A stretch of DNA of 64,000 nt, taken from assembly GCA_021018815.1 (NCBI GenBank), contig JAITYX010000004.1:62001-126000 (forward strand), in the 5' to 3' direction. The stretch comes from Talinum fruticosum (lineage: Eukaryota > Streptophyta > Magnoliopsida > Caryophyllales > Talinaceae). Both the position numbers and the translations under genes were made by a program. The notes beneath the pieces were generated by a model that saw only the letters and a list, made by a program, of their open reading frames with translations, was not told the DNA's origin and did not search any database. Of the stretch, positions 25,872-39,000 are shown in pieces. Each line of letters opens with the position of its first letter. Position 1 is the first letter of the stretch.

Positions 25872-26029
25872 ATTCTCTCACTCGCTATCTATCTATGGTG
25901 GTGGTAGCTGGCCAAAGATCCTGATGTGACCACTTTTTCGACTAATGGACTCCGTTGGTGGTGGTTTGCTCTCCCTCACTTGCTCTACCTCTCCCTCTTG
26001 CTTCGTTCTCTTTGTCCTTGTCTATGTGT

Positions 26030-26371
26030 TTCGGGTTATAGATATGGTTTTTGAAAGGTGTTTGACGGGAATTATGACAGAGTCTAGGCCCCGTCGAATT
26101 TCACGTCGGAATTCCTATTGTACACCTGCAAAAATTGAAAAGTAAACTTTTTCAATTTTCCATTGGATTTCCTAGGGGAATTCCTGTCGTTTTACCCCTC
26201 GGTATTCCGTCGGAATATCTGTTGGACCCGTCGGAATTCCTGTCGAACACCTGAAAAAACTGAAAAAGTGAAATTATTGTCACATTTCCATCGAATACTC
26301 CGTTGGACTGTCCAATGGACTTCTTACTTATTAGACTTTTTCCGTCGGTATTTTGAGGCTTTTTTGTAGTG
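26030..26371. mobile_element. CACTA element terminus (orphan end)
   Basis: The block ends GGCTTTTTTGTAGTG at 26371; in reverse complement this is CACTACAAAAAAGCC, a typical CACTA end. Inside are subterminal GTCGGAATTCC, CCGTCGGAAT and CCGTCGGTATT repeats. No matching left terminus is found upstream, so the element is deleted or truncated; the left limit given is approximate. Confidence 0.65.
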
Positions 26372-27070
26372 TAATTACACCTTTGAGGTTTTTACTAATT
26401 AACCTCACACAATCTTATATATCTAGCTAGCTAGTTATCATGTGTAATAGTAAAATGGTTGCAATTTATTTCTTGTTGATACTCATTTAACATTTCATAG
26501 TCAAACATATAATGAATCCTAGGCCACCATTTCAATCTTACAAATATGATGGATTTTAGTATTGTAAAATATAATATTGTAAAGCTTTCAAAAAATTATT
26601 TTTTATATTCCAAATGCAACTTTATTTAAGTATCTTGTGAGAAAATTATGGTTAAAATTGCACAAAAAACATATTAAGAATAACATAATAACTATGTTGT
26701 GTGGCCTTCTATAATTATAGTTTACTATAATTTAAATTGAAAGAAAATATGATTTTGATTTAACTAAAGATATAATTATTCTAAACTACAAGTGTTTAAT
26801 AAAAGTGCTTTCAATAATTACATTTTTAAAAGTTTAAACTTATATTCTCCTTTCCACTCAAAATAAGGCCATGTCATATCAACCAATATAAAAAAATTGC
26901 TCCCAAAACGAATTACCACGAAAAATACGTGTATAATCTATGAATGTCCATAGGAGAGCATATGCATATATTATGTCAACCCTAAATGACATGTTGGCAT
27001 TTTGTGGAAGGTGATGTTATAGAAGTAGGACACATGGATAGTTGGCATTTACTAATATATTTATGGGTAT
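26372..27070. other. Intergenic DNA
   Basis: No gene is supported. Confidence 0.5.
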
Positions 27071-27755
27071 GCACTAATGGGTTGAAATGTTAGGGATTAC
27101 TCATTGGCTCCATCCCATATAAGATTAATTCGTAGTGCATATGATCATTTTCTATAGTCCCATGGATAAGGATAAATGAATATTTATGGTAGCGTTTACA
27201 AATGGAATATTTTGTCATGCGATAAATAGTGATAAGATATTAATATCAATCGATTATTTAAATTTAATTATGTCAATATCAAATGGTAGAATATTCGACG
27301 ATACTGATCAATGAAGTAGAAATAAGTAAATTTGTGGGACTATTTATCTTTAATTCGAGTCTCAACTAACTAAATCTAATTTGGTATATGTCGCTACCCC
27401 TTACTCTAGTGCACTATGGGTTGAAATGTGAGGGATTACTCATTGGCTCCATCTCATATATGATTGATTCTTTAGTGTAGATATACGATCATCTTATATA
27501 GTCATGTGGATAAGGATAAATAAAGATTTATGGTACTGTTTGCAAATTGAATATTTTATCATGTGACAAATATTGATAAGACATCTGTATGGGTTGATTA
27601 CTTAAATTTGGTTATGTCTATATCAAATGGTAGAATATTCGACGATCCTGATTAATGAAGTGGAAATAAGTAATCTTGTCGGGTTGTTTATTTTTAAATC
27701 GAGTCTCAACTAACTAAATCCAATTTGGTATCTGTCTCTACCCCGATTCTAGTGC
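27071..27755. repeat. 339-bp tandem duplication
   Basis: Two direct copies start GGGTTGAAATG at 27,079 and 27,418 and stay alignable to TCTAGTGC near 27,409 and 27,754. They share ATGGTAGAATATTCGACGAT and TCAACTAACTAAATC. There is no coding potential. Confidence 0.9.
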
Positions 27756-28311
27756 CTGTGAGTGAGCCATTGGGTTTCCCCCATGAGGAATAGCTTGCCT
27801 ATATACAAACACCGTGCGAAAATGTTATAACAAAATTAAAAATGCAACTAATTCAAATATTCATACTCTTTTTTTTACTCTATTACCTAAAAGAACATGC
27901 ACATTTTTTAAAAATAGTTTATTTATAAACTTTTAATTGATTAATGATAAATAAACTAATATGAGTGGGAGTTAATTAGTTAAATTGATCATGAAGTATA
28001 TATAAAAAGATTGTACCATAAATTGACCTATGTTCAAACTATGGTTATGTACATCAACTTTGTGCCCTCTTTGAAACAAACAAGAAAAAAAAATCCTATA
28101 AAAAATTATCTATTATGATATTTGACCCATCTACATGTCAAAAAAAAAAAAAAATGTGGAGTCGATAAAGAAAGTTGTTATTCAATTTCCACTTCTTTCC
28201 TCACAATCCCTCCTCTTAGTGAAGTATCCACCTACTATCTAATATAGGCCCCTATATGTGAATGGTATCTTTCATTCAGAGAATCTTAGGTATGTCGTCT
28301 AAAAATTCTTT

Positions 28312-28394
<83 letters not shown>

Positions 28395-29872
28395 TCGAAC
28401 TTTTGAAAAAGATAATTTTTTTAAAAAATTGTGCAAAGAAGTCATGTATGTATATAACTAGTACTTTAACTCATGCTACGCACAGAATACAATTAAATCT
28501 TGTATTGTATAAAGAATATTACTACTACTACTACTACATATGTACTATTATTATGAATGAAGGAAACAGTAAATATCTTGCTGCAAAATACTTTTAAAAC
28601 GTCTTATCCTGACTTCTTCTTTTTTTTAAGAGTAAAGGCTAGTATATATATATATTGTTGACTCATGGCAAAATAATACAAAAGTGTCTTCTTGACATAA
28701 AAATTACATTATTATATATTAAAAAATTATAATTGAATAATTTAAAGGTGTTACCACTTATAAATGATAAAAAATATATTTTTATGTACAATTTTAGCAG
28801 TTATAAAGTTATGTATAATAATTATTCACTGATAAATTTGATCTGATTTCCCATCAAATAAAAAAACTTGATCTGATCAGAGTATCACTTGTACCCTAAA
28901 GTTTAGCTAATAATTATTGAAGTTGTACAATTAACAATTTGACTTGAAACCTTTTGTGATTTTAGACCAAATACTTCTAATGTATGAATTTAGATCAAGG
29001 ACAATACTAAGAAGTGTCATACTATATCATGGTCTTTTTTTTACGTTACTAGATAGGTCAAGGCACAAGATGTGCGTTATATATTAGAAAAACAATGCTT
29101 TTTTTAATTATTTTAGTTGAGATCGAGCCACTATTAGCCCAAAGGGTAATTTAAAATCTTATATTAGAAAAACAAATGTTAAATAACTTGAATCAATCTG
29201 TATCGACATGCAATATATTCATTTATCAGTATATATTTTGTCTATTACTTAAGTAAGATAATTCACGCTTGAATTCTCTCTTTTAACCTACTAAAGCAAC
29301 ATCTTTTCACAACCACAAATTTGAAGAACTCTTGAATAAGATCCGTGGTAGTCCATCCAATGTAGCATGTGATTTTAGGATAAGGGTTTCCAAAGTGGCC
29401 ATGCATGCATGGGTGATGAAGTGATATTAGACAAGGACTTTTGGGGTTGGATCTTTTCAATTTTCCATTTTGGGCAGGAAGAAAGAACAAGCCAAACAGA
29501 CCTTGTGACAAGTACATTCCCTAACTCCACAGAGAAAGCACAGAATTTAATAATACAGCATCCAAAAGGGGGGAGGGATGTGTAGTCATCTAGATAAGTC
29601 TTGTTTGGGTCATGTGTAAGGCCAAAATATCGAACATTATAGAAGATAAAAAGTTGAGCCAAGTGCTCCCTAGCTTAGCACGTTTCCATTGGAGATGATG
29701 TTTGGACAAATGTATGCATGGCTAGAAGCTCATTGGTTCAATTGTTTTGATATGTTTTCTGATGGAGACCATTTTATTTATATCCTGAAGAGCCTTGCCT
29801 TAGGGCTTTCTTGCCACCTGTAACGTCCATAGACACCTAATAACGATTATAGAAGAAATCATTGAAGGTTTG
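27756..29872. other. Intergenic DNA
   Basis: No gene is supported. Minus-strand frames at 29263-29662 (84 and 95 codons) encode no family I recognise. Confidence 0.5.
28312..28395. repeat. (TA)n microsatellite
   Basis: It is a run of about 80 bp of TA with two ATGTAT interruptions. Confidence 0.95.
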
Positions 29873-30079
29873 TATTAGACGATAGAATCCTATTAGGAAA
29901 TTATATACTTGTATATATACTTGGCATTTATGAGAAGTTAAGATAGGAAATCGAACATACAAATAGAGTTATATTCTACTAACTAAACATAGACGTAGCG
30001 TTCTATCCGTCTAACTAAGTAGAGTTATACACAAATTATTAGCGGATATAATTTTCTAATAAGATTCTATCATCTAATA
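29873..30079. mobile_element. 207-bp MITE with 5-bp target duplication
   Basis: Its termini are long inverted repeats: TATTAGACGATAGAATCC at the left, and at the right, in reverse complement, TATTAGATGATAGAATCT. The similarity extends for about 35 bp. The flanks are GTTTG on both sides (29868-29872 and 30080-30084). It has no coding capacity. The superfamily is not assigned. Confidence 0.8.
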
Positions 30080-31778
30080 GTTTGGATCCTATGGAGTGAC
30101 TTTTTATTTTCTGAATGTGCAGAAAATTTGATCGAGGGAATGATTTAGTAACAAGCTTAATGCTTGACTTTTAAAATATCTCGCTACTGTTGCCCACTAG
30201 TATTTTTAGGTAATCCATAATAAGTCTAAAAAGGAAGGTCTAACTTATCGATTGCAAAATTTAAAAACTAAAGTTGGCGAATAGCAATGTAAAATCGGTT
30301 ATATTGGTGAATAATTAAGACTGTTAATTGATCGGAAAAAGTATTATAACTTCATTCGAAAAAATACTATAATGAGATGGATTCAGTCGAATTCACATCT
30401 CTTTACAGAGTAAGAGATTAGAGAAGGAAATATTTAAGTCTCCTAACCGATTGATGTGTTTTCGAAAATTTTTCTATTCTTTTCAAATTGTACTATTGAA
30501 AGTTATGTATCTTTGACTCGACTTAAATATGGAAGTAGTGTCCAATTCAAATTAGGGTCTAGTTGATTCCATGAAGTTCCCACTTATCCTGTGTTAAAGC
30601 CTTTGCTTTCCTCAATAATTTTTGTAACTTTTTCAATCATTGATAATTTGGGTTTGTCAAATATAAAAATAGAGGGCAAAATAGCACTGTCCTTTCCAAG
30701 GAAACACAAGAATTAGACAGACAACCAACATCAAAGTAACAAACAATAATGAGTTAAAACATCAAAATAGGCTAAAGACAACAAGAACTATTAGCAACAC
30801 CAAAACATAGGGTTAAACAAGTCATAAAAAGAAAATACAGCATCACTTTTTTCAATTTGAGCCTCCGAGAAATTAAAGAGGCCACTTGTTTTATTTAATT
30901 ATACGGAATTGTAAGTAGTTGTAAATAATATAATTATATAGTTAATTATAAAAAGTTATAAATAGTTATAAAATAATAAGTTAAAATTAAATGAAATACG
31001 ACCAAAAATCATCTGATTATTAAATAGAGGGCCCAAGAGGCATGAGCCTAATTGGCCACATAATCAAAATATCTAACTACTAAGGCATTAGCCTCATCCA
31101 AAACAACAAAGCAACAAAGCGCTTACACATGAGGCACTTGCCTCATTGGTGTCCACTCACTTGCTAAACGCATAACGACTTTATGTTGCCTCAATTTTTT
31201 AAATTGAAGATTTTAGTGGGAGTCTGTGTTTATTCTGACTCTGAATTTAATAAGTTGTACCGCTAACATAAGGAACGGCTTAAGAACTAAAGTACACCCT
31301 AAAAAACGATGGCATAGAATTGGGAATTAGGCAAGAAAGTCGTTATCTCATACTCAAATATATTGGGTGAATAGTAGGTCGTCATTAAAAAATTTTTAAA
31401 AAAATCATGAGAAGCCCAAGAGATATCATCCCAGCGGCATGTTAATATGTTCTGAATAAAATTGTTAAGAGTGTTATTATTACCATGATCCTCTCCTCAA
31501 TTCTTATTGGCTTTGAATGCGGTGACCCTTCAACATTCAGTTTTGAAAATTTTCCTCAAGTGGTAATTGTTTTTAATTTCTATTGTCCTAGTTGTTATGT
31601 TTAGCTGTCGCCTAAAGCGTATATTTAATTTATTTTTTTATTATCTTTAGTTAATAAACGTCATCTATTTTATAAATACAGAATAACACGCACTATTATA
31701 TTTTTCGTAAAAATGCAAGAAAATCAATAAGGCATCCTTTCGTTTCAATCTAATCCATGATCCAATCTTCCAATCAAT
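30080..31778. other. Intergenic DNA downstream of TFIIB
   Basis: No gene is supported. Confidence 0.5.
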
Positions 31779-31962
31779 CAGGGGCGGAGCTATTCTTTGA
31801 TTAATGGTGCCCTGAGACACTGTTAGTGAAAAATTTAATTAGTGTGTGAAAATTCTCAAAAATCCACAAATTGTTACAGAAGGCACCAAAAATATAAACA
31901 ATTACAAAGTTTAAAAATACTAAAAACGGACACCATTGACTAAATTGCTAACTCTGTCATTA
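31779..31962. mobile_element. Small CAGGGGCGGAGC-type hAT-like element
   Basis: It begins CAGGGGCGGAGCTATTC and ends GCTAACTCTGTCATTA. Its ends pair imperfectly, including ATGGTGCCC against ATGGTGTCC. The flanks CAATCAAT and CATTCAGT match at 6 of 8. It appears to be a second, decayed copy of the family at 19,095. Confidence 0.5.
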
Positions 31963-32892
31963 CATTCAGTACCAATTTTTAAGTGACAGTACCATTTTAT
32001 AGACTCCTTGTCATTTTATAGATCACACGGGCTGTTACAATTCACATAATCCACCTTTTAATGAAAATTTTCCTAATTGAGATAAAATGGTATGCCCAAA
32101 AGGATAAAGAGCAGGATCCTAATTTAACATGATTATTCATAGCATAAACTAATCTACTCAGTATTTACCATTTAGGTTACAAATATGTCACTCAAATCAT
32201 ATCATCTTTATGTCAACTCGAATCGAAAAAGTGGCAACATGTAATGGATAATGAATAATCCGTCTAGTTCTTTCACAGGTTCAACTGCTTCGATCGACTT
32301 GAATTCAAGTTAAAGTCGAATTTCCCATCTCTCCCTAGACATAACACATTTCGGCAAGAAACCACTGCTGAAATTGAGGCTAGGAGGTTTCAGATTCATT
32401 AACATCATTCTGAGCTCTAGTGAAGTAAACCAGGGAACTCAATTGGAAAATCAAATCAGTCAACAAATGGTGACAAATCCCTCCTTGTTTACAAATAAAT
32501 TTTACCACTCCGCTACTTCAAGTTATTTCCTCTTTTGCAACGAATTCAGACCCAATTCCCCGGGTCTTCAATGACCACTATATTCTTGATCGAGACCCTA
32601 TAGGAATCTACAGGGAAAGACTCCTTTCTTTTTGTTTTCTTTTTTTTTTGGGGGGTGGGGCAGGGAAAAGGGTCCTAGGAACCAAAAAAAGTTGCTCATT
32701 CAAGAGAAATATGCAACTTAGATGTGCTAGCAGGATCTTAGGGCAAAGGGGAGTGCTCTATTTGCAACCCTGCCTGCCGTACAAGCAAAAATTATGAAGA
32801 AATCCCATACTGATTCCTGGCCGATTTGAGATCAGTTCCAACTGTTTTTCTTTAACGTATGATCTTCACCTCTGTTTGCTTCTCCAACTCCT

Positions 32893-33026
32893 CTACGGGC
32901 TGCACAGATTCTTGAGGTCTTCCTCCTTGGCATACCAAACAGGAATGATCTTAGAAATGTGGGGGTAGAGGTCCTTGTACGCATTTCTGATTGTCCCTTC
33001 AGCAACACCAGTAGCAAGTGAAATGT
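32893..33026 (-). CDS. TFIIB: TFIIB exon 7 with stop codon
   Basis: The acceptor is GGTGTAG. It encodes [20 protein letters not shown] and [20 protein letters not shown], then CSP and the stop TAG (32895-32893). Confidence 0.96.
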
Positions 33027-36000
33027 CTACACCCACAAATATTTTGCGACATGGTTAGAGTGGGAATTACATTGCATCTTCGATTTTACATTTTTCTCAG
33101 AAGGATAGCATTGCTTCTTAAGGCTGATACAAAGACTACAAGATTGGTTCTGTACATCGTTCTGAACAGAACGAAATTCAACTTTCCACAAAGCACTAGA
33201 ACAGTATACAAGTCTGATGAAGTATTGACAATTGGTACATTGGCTACCCATTTTTTGCAGAAAATTAAATGTTGGAAAATGAAATTGCTTCTCAACCTAA
33301 AAGCATAAGAATGCAGACCACTTCAAACAACTAACATAGCTCTATACCCTTTAGCAGAGACAGAACACAGGTAACTCGTGTACATATAATTCTCATGGAA
33401 AAGTATACTCCATTGCATTTGTTGTCATCATGGGAATTAGATAAATAGGTATATCATTATATCGTTGAAAATTGTTTCCTAACCCCCACCAAAAAAAGGG
33501 ATTTGCTCAATGAAAATTGAAAAACATAAAAGAGCGGACAAATAGATACATATTGCAATATGAATCAGGTATAGAGAGAATAGTTATTCAGATGTTGAAG
33601 AAAGAATTCAAAGAACCTTCATACACACTTCTGAAAGTCATACGTACGGACCTACTCACGATATGGCAGCCAGCAGGTGCTATTGTCCAAGTTTGCATTT
33701 TTTCCAAAAAACAATAGACAGGAAAACCCCCATCCACACCCTACCCCCCCAAAAAAAAAAAAAAAAATTGAAAGAGAAGGCGCATACAATAGCAAATTTT
33801 CCTATGTAGTAAATTCTGCTAAATGAAATCATCACACTTTTATGAAGAGTTCCAAACCAAACGAGCAAGTCCTAAATCTACAATTTTCACAGGAATTCTG
33901 CTATCAGACAAAATCCCACAAAACACGAACAAATGAAATTCTCTCTTCTATTAAGGTGGAACATCAATCCTTTCATCACATAACATGAAAGCATCAACGC
34001 TTTCACCACACAAATGAAATCAACAGCAAACTATACCATTAAATTCCTCATTTCATGAAAACTAAAATCAACTACAGCGGAAGAGTTCCAACTCAAGAGA
34101 ATAAGCCCTAAATCTATAATTTTCATGCAAATTCTGCTATCAAACAAAAATGCCACAAAATATGCACAAATGAAATTCTTTCTATGCACGTGGAACATCA
34201 ATCCCTTCATCACTTAAAATGAAATCATCACTCCTTTTACCACTTAACACTTTAACATGGGCATCAAAACTTAACACTTCAGTTACAACCAATAGTAAGC
34301 AAATTTTCCAGAATATGGAAGATAATCTGATGCCTACAGAATATATACTGACTCATGTCAAACACTAGTAGTAATGCCCAACTCACGAGTTCCAAACACG
34401 TTAAAGTAAATCACTTACTAGTCAAATGCTCAAATACCACGAGAAGGATCACTATATATCATGCATACTGTTGGGTAGCTATAACTAAAACTATACACCC
34501 ACCAATTTGTAATTGGCATATTACCAGCAGGATTTCATAATTGCCACAGCAAATATCCTCACCAACAGAAGGGGGAGACAGCAAAGATAACAGAAATAAC
34601 TAAGACACTAACCTCGGAGGGCTTTCTTTTCCTCTGAGAGCTGTGTTATGATATATATAACTGCTGCTGCAATTGATATGGGACTTCTCCTGCAAAGTAG
34701 CAACCAATAGAGAGTAAGTGCATGCTTTCTATAACATGGAAGACACAAAGAGAAATAAAGCTTAGAATCTTCCAAGGTATGAAATACAGCATCAGGGAAA
34801 TTTTCTTCATGTTATTAAAATGCCATGTGTTTGAAGTTCAAAACTATGCAGTGCCACTAGAAATTTTGACATAGCAAATCATTTTTCTAGGATTGTGGTT
34901 TGTGGGTATCACCATATAAGCATGAAAATTGGCCGTAGAAACTCCTAAAAAGTGTTCCATTAGATATCCATCAGAACCAAAGATATAATACATGGCATAC
35001 CCTCAAAATTACCGTAAGACTCCATACTTTTACAATCACAGTTTACTGAAGTTTGAACCTTCTATTTCGTAAATCACACAAACAGCCATTGATGAAGGCC
35101 TTTGATGCTTTGTCAAATTATTTTAAACAAGCATTTAGTGCGAGCAACTAAGCACAACTTCTCCAGAAGCTGTCCATCAGATACACTTGCAAAAGTGAAA
35201 ACTGAACCTTTTACAGATCACACTGGAGCCCCTTGTAAAGATATTTTCTGACTGGTCTTTATGCGTCAACTATCAAATATTATAAACACGCCTTTGCAGT
35301 AAATGGCCAACTATGCTCAACTTCTTCACAAGATTACTTAAAAACGTGTGCATTGTGAAGAAAAAGTAAATTTGTTGAGGTAAGGAGAGGTGTGCGCCTC
35401 AATGCGGCCCAAGCCAAGGCTCAATGCCCGCAGCTTTTCTGCCTCAAGGCTGTAAGCTTATTCTTTGCTCAATGCAAGGCATATCGAGGTCAAACTTTCT
35501 TAGCTCTCCAATGAAAAACAAAATCTAGCATATACCATCCTCTAAAAGGCCCATGGCCTTAGCATCCATTGGAGCATAACCCAGCACGCCTACATCATCT
35601 CTAGCTTCATTCGACATTGCCTAGCATAGCCAGAAGGTTTTTGGTTTTCTTGTCTTTTTCTCTGTGTTCTTTGATTTCTTCTCGCTCTCCTCCTTGTTCC
35701 TCTACTCTTCTCCTTTTTGCTTCCTCATCAATTTCATCTTGTTCCCCCTCCCTCTATATCTTTCATGCCCCCTTTGTACCCATTTGTGTAAAGTGGAGGC
35801 TTTGAGCCCCTCTCAAATGTCGTTGGCAATGGATGGCAATGGGCCACGGAATCTCCAACAGCGATGGGGACCCAACTTGCCTTGGGGAAAAATCCATCCT
35901 CGCGTGGGGAAGGGGATGATCTTTGTCCCGTTCCCTGCCTATTTCCCTTTTTTTTTTAAATATGTATTAAACTGTCAGGGTGTTTTTGGTATCTCGCAAC

Positions 36001-39000
36001 TTGGGAACCCTAGATTTAAAAGGCAATGTACACTTATAATGAGCAACCTCCCTCCCCCTTTTTTTCTGTCTTCCTCCTCTTTCTCTCTCTCTCTCCCAAA
36101 TACTTTGAAGCCTTAGCTGCCTCCTCTAAACAACAATCAATCCACCATTGCGACATCTCTCCTTGGTTTCTTTCATCCTCAATTTCCCTGTTCTCTTTCT
36201 ACCTTGAACAAGGGAACACATCATGGGACTAAACTATGATGATTAGACGCTTCATTTCTCCATTCTTGGCTACAGGGTCTCCTTCCATGCCATAAAAGCC
36301 ACCAAATCGAGGCACTAGAATTCACTATGTATAAATTAAGTAATTTTTGTGTATTTTCACTAATTTTTCTACAATTGACAGGCAGTTTTGCAGTGACTTT
36401 TCCCTAATCACTAAAATGACTAGGGAATCTGTTGTGTAATTTTGAAAATTGATGAAATATGAGTTTGTTTGATTCAAGTGGTCAGGGATTGGGGCCCCGT
36501 CGAGAATTGGGGATCCAACGAGGACGGGAACATGGAGAGATTTGTCCCCCGCAGCGGGGAAGGGGATAAGGTGGGAATTGTGAAGCGGGGGCGGGCAGCC
36601 CCCATCGCTCCATTTCCATCCCTAGCTGACTGAAAATGAAATATGAGTTTGTTTGATTCAAGTGGTCGGGGATTGGGGCCCCGCCAGGAACCGGGGATCC
36701 AACAAGGACAGAAACATGGAAAGATTTGCCCCAGACGCAGGGATGGGAATAGGGTGGGGATTGTGCAACGGGGGCGGGCAGTCCCCATCGCTCCATTTCT
36801 CAATTACCTTTGTTTCCCTTCTGTTGGCTGAAAAGTTGTGGTCTATGCAGCACAAACAACTCACATCTCTCCTCCTATTTAATCCACCCCACCCCGGTGG
36901 CTGCCCTCCCCATGCAGATACCTTTTTTGTGGCATATCTTGACCTCTCTTAAGTCTTTCTTTTCTGGTGAGCTGAACACTAAGCCATGGAGCACAACTAT
37001 CGCTCCTTACAGCCCTCTTACACTACCTTTTACAAAGTACTTAGAGCTCTTTATCACTATTTCTTGCAGCTCAGACAATGGCACATGGTTTCTAATATTT
37101 CTATAACTACGGACTACACTTGTACCTTAAGTATGTCTTTTGGGGAAATACAACAGTAATATAATATATATTTGTCTATTTACATATTCAGCGATAACAC
37201 CTTTATTGAGTATTTATCTAATTTCTTCTACAAGATATTCTTTGCAACTATTTTAAACATTTTTTCATAAGAGTTGCACCCATACGAGTTTATTAAAAAT
37301 TTTAGGATCTATCTAAATGTACATTTTTGTCAGACAAACAGAATTTGGAAATTAATTATGTTAGTATTTATTAAAATTTATATAAATATAAGTTTAAATG
37401 TAAATGTATAAACTATAAATAGCCCCTCATTTGAGAAATCCAGGCCAACATGTTCAATTTAAGTTAACTAGTCCAACGGTTAGACCATTGACTCACTCTC
37501 TCCGCTAATTCTCTCACAGGTCCGGAGACAACCTTGTGAAAAAGGTACTCTCTCTGATGATAAAGCTGACAATATCAGTGAGCCTAGCAAGGCCATTTCA
37601 GGACAGAAAAATCTTTAGAGATAATATCCACAGTCTAGAATAAGGCCCTTCCAGAACCGCAAACCTTCAGGGATGATGACAGCAAACTTGTCAATCACCA
37701 ATTTAACAAAATTGACCTTGTGACCATAAACCATAGTTTAACCCAGTATTGAGGTACAAGTTTAGGATTAATACCTTATATCAATTTGTTCTGATTTCTG
37801 GACAGCTTCTTGAGCGGCCTTCATGGCCTGGTTGTTCATGCCAAGATTTGAACAAAACCGTCTCTGCATCAAGTTTAAAAACCCATATCAGCATATCAGT
37901 AAAATCTAGATCTCAGCAAATTTTAACTATGTAAGTCTTTGCACATTGAGTGAAGAGGTATAGTACCAAAAAGTCCCCAGCATGTATAGTTCCCATGTCC
38001 ACTGACTTCCCCATCTCAACCTCCAACTGTTTCACAATGTATTCTTTCGCTCGACCAATCTCTTTTTTGTCGCTCCATTGGCAACAGAACAGATTTCTAT
38101 ATGAAATCAACATGTTCAATGAAGCTCAGAAACATATAATTGAAGAAGCATCCATACTTCTTATCTCTTATAAGACTAAAATGATGTACCCTTTACTGTT
38201 CGAGGCTTATCTTCTTGACGGCAAGCTATATATAGGCATGCAGCCAATATTGCATCCTGATTTCTTCCTCTACTAGATTTCTGATCCTCCACCTTTTTGT
38301 AAATCTCACTGGCTCGGTCCTATTAAATGTAAACAGCAACATCACAAGAGAGGCACAAGAACTTTATCAAGATCACATGAAGAAGCAGCCATATAAGTAG
38401 AATTATGCATGGTAGTAGAAGAAATGCTGCACGGAGATATCATCAGTGCAAACACAAGTAAAACATGCTATTCCAGAAACAACATCCTATCATTCAGGAT
38501 CCTATATTCCAAATACAGAAGCACGTAGTGGATGTATTGAAGAGAAGAGTCCCACAGTCATGTTCAAATGTCACGTGTAATTAACAGTGCAATTGAGCTC
38601 AGGGTGGCTCCAGCTCAGCTAGAAGCTTGCCGAGCTCTAACAGTTAGGCTCATGATCAGATTTGGTCTCGGATGCACATTGCTTGGCTTCATATCCTTTA
38701 TCTTCTTGTTTTGCTCAGAAGAACGCCAAATTCAACACTAAATTCGAGGTTCAATTCTAGTTTTCGCCATAAATGCAAGAGGGGCTTGAATAAAATTGAA
38801 GTATAATGGTAACTCATGGTCTCAACACAAGCATTGAAGAAAATATTTGAGCATGTATTTCAGCCAGGCCAGCCATGCGGGTCTCAGGCTCGGTTGAGTC
38901 AGCTATCGATGCAGTACAAACCGAGCCAACCTTAAGGCCTGTCAAACCGGCTCAGTTCTGCTACAAACCTACAACCGAAGTGTCACTATCCTCATGTTCA

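Noticed and set aside
28262..28597. 111-codon frame with YIYIYI runs
   Set aside because: It is produced by the (TA)n microsatellite.
29263..29662. Two overlapping minus-strand frames of 84 and 95 codons
   Set aside because: No recognisable domain, no splice-supported extension and no homologue I know; chance openness is more likely.
32832..33017. Minus-strand 61-codon frame overlapping TFIIB exon 7
   Set aside because: It is a shadow frame; the true frame there encodes the conserved TFIIB C-terminus ending NLCSP.
35617..36232. Ser/Leu/Pro-rich frames resembling signal or membrane proteins
   Set aside because: They come from pyrimidine-rich low-complexity sequence inside TFIIB intron 5, on the opposite strand.
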